Shown here in pieces: positions 45,138-55,384 of a DNA stretch of 64,000 nucleotides. Where the stretch lies: the NCBI RefSeq assembly GCF_047948215.1, contig NC_134460.1, positions 8,365,501-8,429,500 on the forward strand. Direction: 5' to 3'. The notes under the pieces are model-generated. The model made no database searches. It was given only the letters and a program-made list of their open reading frames with translations, and was not told the DNA's origin. A program made the translations under genes and the position numbers. How positions within the stretch are numbered: position 1 is the first letter of the stretch; each line of letters starts with the position of its first letter. The stretch is from Lycorma delicatula (taxonomy: Eukaryota; Arthropoda; Insecta; Hemiptera; Fulgoridae).

Positions 45138-45401
45138 TACTTGCACTGCTCCGGATTCTAAACAAGAAGGGGCAACAGAACACACTGATATGGATCCCGG
45201 GACACTCCGGTATTGCTGGAAACGAGGCTGCGGATGAAGCATCTCGAACGGCTGCTGACGAGCCTGAGTCCCAGGAAATTCCCGTCAGACCTGCCGATAT
45301 TATTTATCACATGTCTGTTTGTGTCAGACGTGAATGGCACAGAGTTTGGAAAGAGTTAACAACGAAACTTAACGCCGTGAAAGACTCTCCTTGCAAGTGG
45401 A
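45138..45401 (+). pseudogene. I-like RNase H fragment, interrupted by R1-like element
   Basis: LLRILNKKGQQNTLIWIPGHSG then NEAADEASRTAADEP is the C-terminal half of an RNase H domain of the I/Jockey type, which degrades the RNA strand during retrotransposition. It continues WHRVWKELTTKLNAVKDSPCKW, and the coding sequence is then cut at 45401. It resumes at 46685 (WTTPSTIKRREQVV). Earlier RNase H and RT parts are missing. Confidence 0.85.
45395..45401. repeat. 7-bp target-site duplication of R1-like insertion, left
   Basis: aagtgga recurs at 46685-46691. It is short and partly overlaps the poly(A), but it agrees with the coding continuity of the I-like host. Confidence 0.65.
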
Positions 45402-45407
45402 GAAGTA

Positions 45408-45983
45408 TTGTCGGAAGCTGGAGTCGATCCACAGGAGGCTGCTCCATGTGCGCATCGAACGGTCTCCTACGATGTGATCTGTGTCGTCGCGGGATCCCCA
45501 CCGATCGACTTACTGGTTGAGGAAAGGTGTATGAGGTTTGGTGGGGTCTCAAAGGAAGAGGCGAGGGCACGGATCCTGGATCGGTGGCAGGAGAGATGGG
45601 CAGTGAGTCAGGCGGGCCAGTGGACCAGGCGCCTGATCCCGGACGTGAGAGCTTGGGTGGGGCGACGACATGGAGAGGTGGACTATTTCCTCACCCAGCT
45701 GCTCACGGACCACGGCGATTTCGGCAGTTACCTGCACAGGTTTAAACGCAGGAGATCAGCGACGTGCAGGTACTGCGACGAAGTAGACACGGTCGAACAC
45801 ACCTGGTTCGACTGTGTCCGGTGGGACGTCGAGAGGAGAAGGGTAGCGGCGTTCTCACCCTACGATGTGGTCAGGCGGATGGTCAGGTCCTCGCAGGGAT
45901 GGCAGGAGTCGGCAGACCTGGCTCACACCATTTTGGACTCGAAGGCTAAAGAGGAACCCCCTCGGTTGCGTGCACGCCTATGA
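45408..45983 (+). CDS. R1-like polyprotein C-terminal fragment (191 aa)
   Basis: The main frame includes RTVSYDVICVVAGSPPIDLL, GGVSKEEARARILDRWQERW, QWTRRLIPDVRAW, YFLTQLLTDHGDFGSYLHRF and a CX2CX7HX4C knuckle (CRYCDEVDTVEHTWFDC). These align in order with the 977-1555 fragment. Just upstream, KLESIHRRLLHVRI is in another frame, showing a one-base shift near 45460, so the first residues of this open frame are not natural. The region is much GC-richer than its surroundings, a family trait. Confidence 0.87.
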   Translation: MSEAGVDPQEAAPCAHRTVSYDVICVVAGSPPIDLLVEERCMRFGGVSKEEARARILDRWQERWAVSQAGQWTRRLIPDVRAWVGRRHGEVDYFLTQLLTDHGDFGSYLHRFKRRRSATCRYCDEVDTVEHTWFDCVRWDVERRRVAAFSPYDVVRRMVRSSQGWQESADLAHTILDSKAKEEPPRLRARL

Positions 45984-46673
45984 GGTGTGGCTTCTGGTGG
46001 ATGACTGAGTCGGTGTCGTATTGTTGTATTATTGTATTTCGTAATTTGTTTTATTGTTGTTATTATTGCTGTTGTTTTTTGGGAATTAGTTGATGGTGAT
46101 TGTGTGATTGGGGTATATGGGTTTTACTTCCCACGCGCGCCCTTGTGGATCACAGGGCGGCGTGCGGAGTATGCTGCGAATGTAATTGTGATATATATTG
46201 TAATACTGTGTATAGAATAGTGCTTGGGGAGCACACTGGATGGGTGACGTGCAGTCACTAGATGAAGCCTCAAAAAATCTGGAGGCTGGGGTTGAATCGT
46301 GGCGACGATTAGGGCCCAGGGAGGTAGCCTTATTGCCTAGGGTGTTCTGGCTCCAGATGCTGGGGTTGGGGCTCGCCGAGGATGGCATTAAGGATCCTCA
46401 GGTATGAGGGGAACGCGAGGAGGCAGCGGTGCGCGGAAGGCGTGCCGGCTGCAAGTAGGATAGGGACGGGGAGGGTAGCCCCATAGCGGAGGAGTGGGTT
46501 GGCTGCCCGACAGAGGTGGTTGGCTCGCTCTGAAGAGGCTTTGGGGACCCCGGCGGGAGATCCTTCGGTAGGATGCAGATAGGGGGGGCAAAGACTGCTG
46601 CCACGACACTGCAAGATGACCATGCTATGTCCTAACGGGCGGAGGCTGGTTGCCTTGGGGTGTTTAATAAGTT
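45984..46673 (+). other. R1-like 3' UTR
   Basis: The GC-rich non-coding tail includes gggaggtagccttattgcct at 46319-46338 and gatggcattaagg. Several open frames on both strands here are composition artefacts. Confidence 0.75.
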
Positions 46674-46684
46674 AAAAAAAAAAA

Positions 46685-46945
46685 AAGTGGACAACCCCAT
46701 CTACGATCAAGAGGAGAGAGCAAGTTGTTATAACAAGGTTGCGAATGGGACATACGAACCTAACGTCGAGTTATATATTGACTGGCAGCAATCAACCGGT
46801 TTGTGAGGAGTGTCAGAACCGTTGAGAGTCAAACAATTATTGGAAGATTGCATCGTACATGGGGATCTGCGTCGTCAATTTAAAATAGAAGAAGGAATAA
46901 AGAACATTTTGAGAAACAAAGAATGTGCTATTAGAGACTAGCTAT
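46685..46945 (+). pseudogene. I-like polyprotein C-terminus, continued after insertion
   Basis: It resumes WTTPSTIKRREQVVITRLRMG, then HTNLTSSYILTGSNQPVCEEC, a frame slip, VKQLLEDCIVHGDL, and ends near 46937 with a stop (IRD-stop-LFFLYAAGLFYC). The knuckle cysteines CEEC and the DC partner are present, but the histidine position is lost (VKQLLEDC against IKHLIEEC). Confidence 0.8.
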
Positions 46946-47303
46946 TTTTTCTTTATGCAGCCGGTCTCTTCTACTGTATTTAAATTTAATTTAATTTTAG
47001 GAGGCATGTCATTGAAATATCTTCTATGCCCTGAGAGAATATTTAGATATTCCTTTTCTTTTGTTTTATTTCTTGTTTTGTACTGAATAGGACCTTTTAC
47101 ATCCAATCCGGCTGTGATGATTTTCTCAACGACTTAGTATATTCAAACCACGTATCGGTAAGTCGTATATATTAAAGTGATTATAAGGGTGTATAATTTT
47201 TGTTATTTTATACTTTTTTTTACGTGTTATCTTTTATTCGTAGTTTTTATTTTAAGAATTGACAAGAGTAGTCGATGCCCGATAACTATGAAAAAAAAAT
47301 GAA

Positions 47304-47881
47304 ATGTTCAGCGAAGACATTAAAATGGAGCTAGGAATAAGTAAATGTAAGATAAACGCCATTGTGAAGGAAAAGTTCCACCAGGCGCAAAATTACGACC
47401 TGCAAACCCAAGGTAGCATAGAAACAATGAAAGAAGACGACATGTGCAAATACCAAGGATACGATCAAACAATAAAATTAGAACACAAAGCCATTAAAGA
47501 AAAACTTAAGAAAAGGTATGAAAAAAGGTTAAAATTAATTTTAAAATCGGAACTTAATGGGGGAAATAAAGTGAAGGCGGTGAACACATGTGCAGTATCA
47601 GTACTCACGTATATATTAAGTATAATAAAGTACAGTGAAACACATACGAGTTGAACAGACTCACTAGAAAATTATTCTACCAAGAAAAGTCCCACCACAT
47701 CCACTCGTCAAAAGAAAGATTTACGCTCCCAAGAAAGGAAGGTGGAAGAGGAGTACTCGATATTAAAAATCTATGCTACGGCCAGGAAGGGGTCAACAAA
47801 GCAGCTTCAAATAATGGCTTGTGCAAGGAAAATTACATTCCGCGACGGAGGGGTTTATATGTAGCATACAGAATCAAATAG
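47304..47881 (+). pseudogene. LINE-C RT thumb/connection region, frameshifted
   Basis: Two frames (47304-47654 and 47651-47881) join near 47651 by a frameshift. The first carries GISKCK and LKSELNGGNKVKAVNT; the second the RLTRK and LPRKEGGRGVLDI blocks typical of the segment following RT thumb. The coding sequence is then broken by LINE-A at 47882 and resumes at 49266. Confidence 0.7.
47872..47881. repeat. 10-bp target-site duplication of LINE-A copy 5, left
   Basis: aatcaaatag recurs exactly at 49256-49265. Confidence 0.82.
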
Positions 47882-49255
47882 TTTTTTGTTTTTTTTGTCT
47901 TCAGTCATTTGACTGGTTTGATGCAGCTCTCCAAGATTCCCTATCTAGTGCTAGTCGTTTCATTTCAGTATACCCTCTACATCCTACATCCCCAACAATT
48001 TGTTTTACATACTTCAAACGTGGCCTGCCTACACAATTTTTCCCTTCTACCTGTCCTTCCAATATAAAAGCGACTATTCCAGGATGCCTTAGTATGTGGC
48101 CTATAAGTCTGTCTCTTCTTTTAACTATATTTTTCCAAATGCTTCTTTCTTCATCTATTTGTCGCAATACCTCTTCATTTGTCACTTTATCCACCCGTCT
48201 GATTTTTAACATTCTCCTATAGCACCGCATTTCAAAAGCTTCTAATCTTTTCTTCTCAGATACTCCGATTGTCCAAGTTTCACTTCCATATAAAGCGACA
48301 CTCCAAACATACACTTTCAAAAATCTTTTCCTGAGATTTAAATTAATTTTTGATAAAAACATATTATATTTCTTACTGAAGGCGCGTTTCGCTTGTGCTA
48401 ATCGGCATTTTATATCGCTCCTGCTTCGTCCATCTTTAGTAATTTTACTTCCCAAATAACAAAATTCTTCTACCTCCATAATCTTTTCTCCTCCTATTTT
48501 CACATTCAGCGGTCCATCTTTGTTATTTCTACTACATTTCATTACTTTTGTTTTGTTCTTGTTTATTTTCACGCGATAGTTCTTGGGTAGGACTTCATCT
48601 ATTCCGTTCATTGTTTCTTCTAAATCCTGTTTACTCTCGGCTAGAATTACTATATCATCAGCAAATCGTAGCATCTTTATCTTTACACCTTGTACTGTTA
48701 CTCCGAATCTAAATTGTTCTTTAACATCATTAATTGCTAGTTCCATGTAAAGATTAAAAAGTAACGGAGATAGGGAACATCCTTGTCGGACTCCCTTTCT
48801 TATTAGGGCTTCTTTCTTATGTTCTTCAATTATTACTGTTGCTGTTTGGTTGCTGTACATGTTAGCAATTGTTCTTCTATCTCTGTATTTGAACCCTAAT
48901 TTTTTTAAGATGCTGAACATTTTATTCCAGTCTACGTTATCGAATTCCTTTTCTAGGTCTATAAACGCCAAGTATGTCGGTTTGTTTTTCTTTAATCTTC
49001 CTTCTACTATTAATCTGAGGCCTAAAATTGCTTCCCTTGTCCCTATACTTTTCCTGAAACCAAATTGGTCTTCTCCTAGCACTTCCTCCACTCTCCCCTC
49101 AATTCTTCTGTATAAAATTCTAGTTAAGATTTTTGATGCATGACTAGTTAAGCTAATTGTTCTATATTCTTCACATTTATCTGCCCCTGCTTTCTTTGGT
49201 ATCATAACTATAACAGTTTATATTATAAAGTGTTATACTTAATCAAATACTACTT
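47882..49255 (-). mobile_element. LINE-A copy 5, minus strand, inside LINE-C
   Basis: This 1,374-bp insertion has its tail (T run) at 47882-47896 and its 5' end at 49255, and it is bounded by a 10-bp duplication. LINE-C coding lies on both sides, so LINE-A is the later arrival. Confidence 0.9.
47901..49205 (-). CDS. LINE-A reverse transcriptase, 434-aa open frame, 5'-truncated
   Basis: This is the best preserved LINE-A frame, starting IPKKAGADKCEEYRTISL after a chance methionine. RT motifs in order: GEDQFGFRKSIGTREAI, AFIDLEKEFDNVDW (first catalytic aspartate), VRQGCSLSPLLFNLYMEL, LRFADDIVIL (catalytic aspartate pair) and EFCYLGSKITKDG. The C-terminal region has ETWTIGVSEKKRLEAF, YRRMLKIRR, GHILRHPG and GRPRLKYVKQIV, ending SNQSND. 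No stop or shift lies within the 434 codons. The endonuclease and N-terminal RT are missing, so autonomous mobility is unlikely. It implies the insertion is recent relative to the decayed copies. Confidence 0.92.
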   Translation of the reverse strand: MIPKKAGADKCEEYRTISLTSHASKILTRILYRRIEGRVEEVLGEDQFGFRKSIGTREAILGLRLIVEGRLKKNKPTYLAFIDLEKEFDNVDWNKMFSILKKLGFKYRDRRTIANMYSNQTATVIIEEHKKEALIRKGVRQGCSLSPLLFNLYMELAINDVKEQFRFGVTVQGVKIKMLRFADDIVILAESKQDLEETMNGIDEVLPKNYRVKINKNKTKVMKCSRNNKDGPLNVKIGGEKIMEVEEFCYLGSKITKDGRSRSDIKCRLAQAKRAFSKKYNMFLSKINLNLRKRFLKVYVWSVALYGSETWTIGVSEKKRLEAFEMRCYRRMLKIRRVDKVTNEEVLRQIDEERSIWKNIVKRRDRLIGHILRHPGIVAFILEGQVEGKNCVGRPRLKYVKQIVGDVGCRGYTEMKRLALDRESWRAASNQSND

Positions 49256-49265
49256 AATCAAATAG
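49256..49265. repeat. 10-bp target-site duplication of LINE-A copy 5, right
   Basis: This exactly repeats 47872-47881. Confidence 0.82.
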
Positions 49266-49996
49266 TAGCAACAAGAAATTTTAAGCGATTTATCCTTAAA
49301 GAAAATATCAATAACAAATGTACGCTATGTATGCAACACAATAAAACAATAGAACAAATAATCACTGACTGTCCGATTCTAGTTTCGACGGATTACACCA
49401 GGAGGCACAAAAACGTGGCGAAAATCGTACACATAGAATTCTACAACAGATACAAGTTAAGGTTTCAAAATAAGCCGTACAATACTTAAGAGCCAGCCTC
49501 CTTTTTGGAGAACAACAATGCAAAAATTCTCTGGAACAAAGGAATTGTAACAACAAAACCCATCAATTGTAATAAGTCAGATGTAGTAGTAGTTGTTGAT
49601 AAAATGGAAAAAGTAATTTATCTAATAGACGTAGCCATCCCACCAAGTAACAACATCAAAACTAAACACAATGAGAAGCTGCAGAAATATACAGATCTTA
49701 CTTTTGAAATTAAAGAAATGTGGAAAAGGAGTTTATATAATCCCGATAATTATATCTGCTGAGGGAATAATACCATCTATTTTACCTAAAAGTCTTGTAA
49801 AACTGAAGATCCAGTGGAAGACCCAAGCGCTAATGCAAAGAAACGTGATTACCTGCCATGTTGTCAAGAAGGCACTTATGCCTTGTTGTCCCTGGACATG
49901 TGTTGTCCAGAAGTCAACAATAGCAAGCCTTGGTATAAATTAATCCGAGTTTAGGGGATGTCACCGGCTAAAGGCTATGAAAGTGTGGAATAATAA
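49266..49996 (+). pseudogene. LINE-C C-terminal region and 3' end
   Basis: Coding continues with TRNFKRFILKENINN, CTLCMQHNKTIEQIITDC (a knuckle whose histidine appears replaced by glutamine), a stop after KPYNT near 49490, then NAKILWNKGIVTTKPINCN, DVVVVVDKMEKVIYLIDVAIP and LTFEIKEMWKRSLYNP. The (V)VVV..LIDVAIP pattern resembles the nuclease-like C-terminal segment of R2/R4-type LINEs. The 3' end is AT-rich near 49980-49996, against LINE-E. Confidence 0.68.
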
Positions 49997-50321
49997 TTTT
50001 TTTTTTATAATTGTGCAACAGAACAGTTACAAAACCTTTGTATGCCACACAATATCACATAAAGTCACAAAAGAACACCCACATATAAATTAAAAATACA
50101 ATATTCAAAACACAATAATAATAATAATAACAATTATGCAGTCAAATACAAAAAAATAATTAGAACTTTAAAAACGGTAGCTACGGAGTGATAATAAAAA
50201 CACATAGATGAAAACATACAAAAACAAAACGACAACATTACTAATATATTCCAAATAAAACAAGTTATAAGCAATAATCCTTAAAAAAACAACAATAATT
50301 TTAAAATCATGAAAGTGAGCA

Positions 50322-51263
50322 TCACACCAAGGACAATGATCCATCGCCACGTAACCCTCTCAAATTTTTAACGAAGGTTGCCTCATCTTCCCAAAAGCTT
50401 AGCTTATCCTGGAACTTCACTGCAACACCGGTACACCGCTCAATCGGAGACACGGTGGAACCAACCGGCGTCACAAATTGCCTAAAAGACCTCACTGACC
50501 TGGCCTGGTTCCGCAAGACAACATGATAACGCGTCGGAAGTCTGTTGTGCAGAGCTTTATAAAAGAAAACAAAGTCAAAGTACGTTCTTCTATCAGATAA
50601 CCTGGAAAGGCCTAATCGCCTCAACATATCCTCTCTATTAGCACCAACAAAAAAATCTCCAAACTTAAAACGCATCCAGTTCAAGAACCTATTCTGAACA
50701 CCCTCAACCAGATCAGAGGCAAAACGTCGTGTACTATTCCACACCACGGTCGAGTACTCCAAGCGACTCCTCACCAAAGACTTGTACAGCAGGTTACAAG
50801 TGGAAATATTGTTAAACCGTCCACAAATCCAAAGGACAAGACCAAGGTCCCGGCGTGCTTTACTGACAATCCGAGCAACATATTCGTGAAAATACAACTT
50901 CGCGTCAAATAAAACCCCGAGGTCCTCAACCAATGTCTCAGCGACAATAACGTGCGTACCAATCCTATAGCTGAAAACAGAGCTCGACGTCTTACGAGAC
51001 AAAGTCAAATGTTTGGTCTTCCGAAAATTCAAGGGCATACAATTGCGGTCAGCCCACTCAACAACCTTGTTAATATTCAATTGTAGCAACAGGTGATCCA
51101 TACTATTTCCGATCGGACAATATATTTTGACGTCATCCGCAAACATCTGAAAATTGCACGTCAAAAGATGCCCGATATCATTTATAAAAATAATAAAAAG
51201 AAGGGGACCCAAAACAGAGCCTTGCGGCACTCCAGACTTAGCCAAGAAGGATTCCTCAGACAT
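50322..51263 (-). CDS. LINE-E reverse transcriptase, C-terminal 313 aa
   Basis: The open frame contains KSGVPQGSVLGPLLFIIFIN at residues 9-28 and the catalytic box MFADDVKIY near 41. Then come the thumb region with KTKHLTLSRK and VEDLGVLFDAKLYFHEYV, and the C-terminal SLVRSRLEYSTVVWNSTRRF and DRRTYFDFVFFYKALHNRLP. There is no RNase H and no zinc knuckle, which fits Jockey/CR1-type LINEs and separates it from the I-like elements. A single stop (TAG at 51264-51266) divides it from the upstream RT part, so the methionine start here is not natural. Confidence 0.88.
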   Translation of the reverse strand: MSEESFLAKSGVPQGSVLGPLLFIIFINDIGHLLTCNFQMFADDVKIYCPIGNSMDHLLLQLNINKVVEWADRNCMPLNFRKTKHLTLSRKTSSSVFSYRIGTHVIVAETLVEDLGVLFDAKLYFHEYVARIVSKARRDLGLVLWICGRFNNISTCNLLYKSLVRSRLEYSTVVWNSTRRFASDLVEGVQNRFLNWMRFKFGDFFVGANREDMLRRLGLSRLSDRRTYFDFVFFYKALHNRLPTRYHVVLRNQARSVRSFRQFVTPVGSTVSPIERCTGVAVKFQDKLSFWEDEATFVKNLRGLRGDGSLSLV

Positions 51264-51266
51264 CTA

Positions 51267-51624
51267 TCCACCAAAACGAACCGAAAAACGCCTGTCACGA
51301 AGATAAGAGGACACCCAATCATTAAAACGATCGCTGAAGCCGAAGCGCTTGGTCTTTGTTAACAACAAATGATGGGGTATCTTGTCAAAAGCTTTGGTAA
51401 AATCAAAATATATCACATCTACTTGACCCCTATGCTCAATTGCATTAACTGGATCCTGCAAAACAGGCGGCCAAATTAGAAGCTGGTGAACGACCTTTAA
51501 TAAAACCATGCTGAAATGACGACAACATCGGGAGAACATGGTCATAAACATGTCTAAACAGAATCCTCTCGAAGACTTTGGAAAAAGTACCGATGATAGA
51601 AATAGGCCTGAAATTATCCAGGTC
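51267..51624 (-). pseudogene. LINE-E reverse transcriptase, N-terminal part of remaining frame
   Basis: Minus-strand blocks: LDNFRPISIIGTFSKVFERI, SSFQHGFIKGRSPASNL, then after a frameshift near 51480, VDVIYFDFTKAFDKIPHHLL (first catalytic aspartate) and FNDWVSSYLRDRRFSVRFGG ending at the stop. With the 313-aa frame downstream, the RT domain is present from motif 1 on, apart from one shift and one stop. Confidence 0.85.
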
Positions 51625-51637
51625 TATTTATTATTAT

Positions 51638-51700
<63 letters not shown>
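51625..51700. repeat. (TAA)n microsatellite
   Basis: About 25 units begin at the LINE-E 5' junction. It may derive from the tail of a LINE. Confidence 0.95.
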
Positions 51701-51702
<2 letters not shown>

Positions 51703-52604
51703 CATTATTGTTAATTAAAATTAATTTTATCAGAAATAAATACTGTACAATTTCATTTTAGACTTTTATTTATTCTTTGTTAATTTAACGGAAATGATTT
51801 ATAAAAATACCTAAATACAACTCTTGACAACAATTTAATTAAATATTATATAACTCGAATAACACGTAAAGCCATTAATTTTTTTTATCTTAATTTGTAT
51901 AGAATTTTTTTTTCTTTCGCAGTCATATATACGAATTATTTACTTGAAAGAGAATCAACAATTACATCCAGTGAGTGGGCGTAAATTTCGTAAAGCAACT
52001 CAAGTAAATAATTTTTTATATTTCAAAATCAATACGAACATTAATTAATTAGAGAACAATTCAATTTCTTACTTTTTTTTACTTGATACTTGAAATTTAT
52101 CACGTGGGAGTTTTAAATAACTAGTCTTCCAATATAAGGAATTGAAAAAAAAATGTACTTAAAATAGAAGTCTTCATTTAAATATACACTCGTTAAAAAT
52201 AAACTGTGTTACTGTGTGTGTACGAGAGTGCGTGTACTTGAGCCATACGCCGCTCGCACACACACCCACCCATTTTTATGAATATGAAAATTAGAAAATT
52301 TAATTTAATTAAATCAACAACCTAACCTTAATTGCTTTTTTAATTTAATATTTATCTTTTGCAGTTTTGTGTCCGAATTCAGTTATTACATATATACGAT
52401 TATTTTTATATAAAAATCAAATACACAAATAGTTATAAAATAATATAAATATATATATATATAAATTAAAATCAATATAATTTATTTAAATTATATACGT
52501 ATGAAAGAGTATTAAGGTAAATAATGCTTAATATAAAACATAACTACCAAATAATTACACATTCAGAAGCCAATCAAAATTATCTGACCTACATTTATAA
52601 ACGG

Positions 52605-52649
<45 letters not shown>

Positions 52650-53091
52650 ATTATACGATGAACGGAGATATATAAAATTAAAGTTTTTTTTTTTTTAATT
52701 TAAAATTTCATTAACAAAGTATTATTATTTGTGTATAACAAATTTTTTTAATTTTATTTAACGTACATTTTTGTGAAAATCTTAAAAATTTGTCATCAAT
52801 TTATTAAAAACATAATGGAAGCATACATAACTATTCTTCGTATGTTGAAGTATTGCACTGAATTACACGAAAACAGATCTGTTCTAAGATTTTATACAGG
52901 TGAATATTATTATTTTTTAAGAAAAATTGAATATTCTTTTTAGCAAATATTACTTATTACAAAAATATAAGCAAAAGTATAAATTAACCTATTTTAATTT
53001 CTGAAAATTAATCTACATTATCGTTATATCAGCTTTTCTTCCTTAACATGTACTTTTTTACTATTTCACAAAAAAATGTTAAAAGAAAATC

Positions 53092-53126
<35 letters not shown>

Positions 53127-53993
53127 CTAAACTAGTATTATTGTAAATTACTGCAATAGAAACTTTTCTATTGCTGTCTTTTAATTCCTAGAAATTTTAA
53201 AGTAGAAGATATAAAATTCTATTAAACCTATACAAATTTACAATTTTTAGAATTATAGTGTTAACTAATAGATTTATTTATTTAATAAAGATAAAATCAT
53301 AAGATTAATACTTTTTGATAAAAATAAAAAGAAAACGTTTTTAGTATAACAGTAGTAATAGTAATGTTTGTGCTGACACACATGCGCATAGAAACAAAAA
53401 AGTGTCGACGACTTTAATCTGTGTGTTCCCGTAATAATTTTTATTAAATAGGGAAAATAAAAACAAATGAAAAATATAGATGAAAGAACAAAAAGATTAA
53501 TCTGTTTTGTGGAATTATAAAGAAAGAAAAAAGAGGGAGTAAAATTAATAATAAAAAGAAGATTGTGAAAGTTTTCTGAGCAAAAACAAATGAATTAAAA
53601 AATTCTACGAAACAAAAAATGCGGTACAGTTAAGAAAATGAGGTAGAAAAGGACAAATTGCTTGTACGGTAGAAAATATTAGAACTATAAATCATAAATA
53701 CCATCTTGTGTTGCATTATGATAATGACCGGTGAAAGTATTTCACGTAAAACAAAACTTACAAGAGTTGTAAATTATTACATCGTCAATTTCTTACCGTG
53801 TAGTACATCTTAACACTAAAGATAAAAAAGAACTTTCTAAGAAATAGCTTAAATTTCAGCTAAAAATATGATACCTCGGAAGGGAAATGGGTTAAATAAA
53901 GATGCTATCACAAAAATATTTCATTTTGAGTACAAATTAGACAATCCCAATTTAAAGAGAACATTAAAATAACTAATTCAAATCTTGTACTGT
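51701..53993. other. Long AT-rich spacer with TA tracts
   Basis: No gene is recognised. TA tracts lie at about 52610-52641 and 53096-53123. A stretch near 52210-52270 is less AT-rich, with cacacaccc, but matches nothing. Confidence 0.5.
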
Positions 53994-54005
53994 CTAATAT
54001 TATTA
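53994..54005. repeat. 12-bp target-site duplication of SINE-1, left
   Basis: ctaatattatta recurs at 54277-54288. Confidence 0.82.
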
Positions 54006-54276
54006 GACTACCTGGTTTAGTGGTAAACTCTTCAACATAAATCAGCAGATTTCGAAGTCGAGAGTTCTAAAGTTCAAATCCTAGTAAAGTCAGTTACTTT
54101 TATACGGTTCTGAATAATAAATCGTGGATACCGGAGTTCTTTAGCGGTTGAATTTCAATTAATCACAAATCTTAGGAACGGAGACTGTACAAGGATAACT
54201 TCATTTACATTCTTACATATCATTCTCATTCATCCTCTGAAGTAATACATTAGGGAGGCTGTACAAAGAATAGAGA
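54006..54276 (+). mobile_element. SINE-1 full-length copy (271 bp)
   Basis: It has an A box at 54013-54023 (tggtttagtgg) and a B box at 54072-54080 (gttcaaatc, perfect GWTCRANNC), with the shared body and subfamily-a tail (acttcatttacattcttac ... aggctg). It is bounded by an exact 12-bp duplication. Confidence 0.88.
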
Positions 54277-54288
54277 CTAATATTATTA

Positions 54289-54529
54289 AATAAATCATAT
54301 TTTAGTAAAACAGCAGGAATAAAATCAAATTTGATATATTAATTTTCCCAACTGGCATCCTAATGCCAATATTCTAATGCCAACAATACAATAAAAATAT
54401 ATTTAAGCTGAAAATTTTACAATGAAAATTATTTATCTTGTAAAACATTTATTGTAATCTGATGTTCTGCCTGATGCCAGGTCCCTTACGCCACCGCTGC
54501 TCCATCCACTTCTGTTCCAAGTCGACTCC
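54289..54529. other. Spacer between SINEs
   Basis: Nothing is recognised in about 240 bp. Confidence 0.45.
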
Positions 54530-54540
54530 TTCGTTCTCCT
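54530..54540. repeat. 11-bp target-site duplication of SINE-1, left
   Basis: ttcgttctcct recurs exactly at 54798-54808. Confidence 0.85.
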
Positions 54541-54797
54541 TTACTTTTTTTTCTGTTTAGCCTCCGGGCATTACCGTTCAGGGATTACTTCAGAGGATAA
54601 ATGAGGATGATATATATGAGTGTAAATGAAGTGTAGTCTTGTACAGTCTCAGTTCGACCACTCCTGAGATGTGTGGTTAATTGAAACCCAACCGCCAAAG
54701 AACACCTGTATACACGATCTACTACTCAAATCCGTATAAAAATAACTGACTTTAGTAGAACTTCAACGCTGGAACTCTCGACTTCCAAATCAGCTCT
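54541..54797 (-). mobile_element. SINE-1 copy, minus strand, head-truncated
   Basis: The tail is at 54541 (T-rich, then ctgtttagcctccggg) and the head side stops at aaatcagctc near 54797, about 40 bp short of the tRNA-like start, so the A box is lost. An exact 11-bp duplication bounds it. Confidence 0.88.
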
Positions 54798-54808
54798 TTC
54801 GTTCTCCT

Positions 54809-55379
54809 GTAGGTTTTAATCTTCACCTAATCTATTAACTTCATCAATCTTCCTCTCACCTTCTACTCACTCTTCCGATGCAGTATTTAAAGACTCCACT
54901 TCATCAACCTACTTGTCGCAACGGGTTTTCCCAAAATCAAAAAATCTATATTTTTCCCCCACCCCCAAAATATTTGTTTTTTCGGTCGTTTGCACTACTA
55001 CTATGTCTAGGAAGACGAAAAAAAATTCATTTATAAATACGCAATAAATAAAGGATAGCTTTTATCCAACTTTTGGAAAGGGAAGAATTTGGAGGTAAAG
55101 TTATTTTTAAATTATAAGATAAGAGGTAATTTTCCATTAAAATCCATTTTAACCGGAATTTCAAAAAATCTAAATATTGGTTTTTAGATGTTTACATGAA
55201 GATACATACACAAAAAATCAAGTCGATATCTTCATTTCTCCCCGAGAAGTTAAAAAAAAATAGTAAATTTCATTGATCAATTTATCATCAGTAGTTTTTG
55301 TTGGGCTTTGATGAGTCAGTCATCCAGTCAGGATAAGTTGCAGTTAAAAAAAATACTTTTCACACTTCTCTACAATGAC
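54809..55379. other. Spacer
   Basis: Nothing is recognised apart from C- and A-rich simple stretches near 54950-54970. Part of the hAT relic may extend back to about 55330. Confidence 0.45.
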
Positions 55380-55384
55380 TCTCT

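Larger units (their letters stand above)
45402..46684 (+). mobile_element. R1-like LINE inserted in I-like LINE
   Basis: This 1,283-bp GC-rich insertion is 5'-truncated after the RT and ends in poly(A) at about 46674-46684. It has a UTR of about 700 bp. It breaks the I-like frame between CKW and the next residues, so it is younger than the I-like copy. The UTR resembles 23336-23610. Confidence 0.88.
45135..47299 (+). mobile_element. I-like LINE, 5'-truncated, host of an R1-like insertion
   Basis: The left part (45135-45401) encodes RNase H and the right part (46685-47299) the CCHC tail and UTR, ending agtcgatgcccgataactatg and nine A (47291-47299). The 3' words match the I-like element at 23.9 kb. 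The R1-like element at 45402-46684 separates the two parts. The 5' truncation is near 45135. Confidence 0.85.
47300..47881 (+). mobile_element. LINE-C, upstream part (R2/R4-style), split by LINE-A
   Basis: It begins directly after the I-like poly(A). It encodes FSEDIKMELGISKCK, then KYQGYDQTIKLEHKAIKEKL, LKLILKSELNGGNKVKAVNT and VSVLTYILSIIKY, then after a frameshift LNRLTRKLFYQEKSHHIHSS and LPRKEGGRGVLDIKNL. The order resembles LINE RTs of R2/R4-type elements downstream of the palm; I am unsure of the clade. Confidence 0.7.
49997..51624 (-). mobile_element. LINE-E (Jockey/CR1-like), minus strand, 5'-truncated
   Basis: The poly(A) shows as ten T at 49997-50006. About 300 bp of 3' UTR precede the stop, and RT coding extends to about 51624, where a (TAA)n repeat begins. 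The LINE-C end on the left and the (TAA)n tract on the right suggest insertion into a LINE-C microsatellite tail. Confidence 0.85.

Noticed and set aside
46086..46623. Several overlapping minus-strand frames
   Set aside because: They lie in the R1-like 3' UTR, are antisense to the element and have no known domain.
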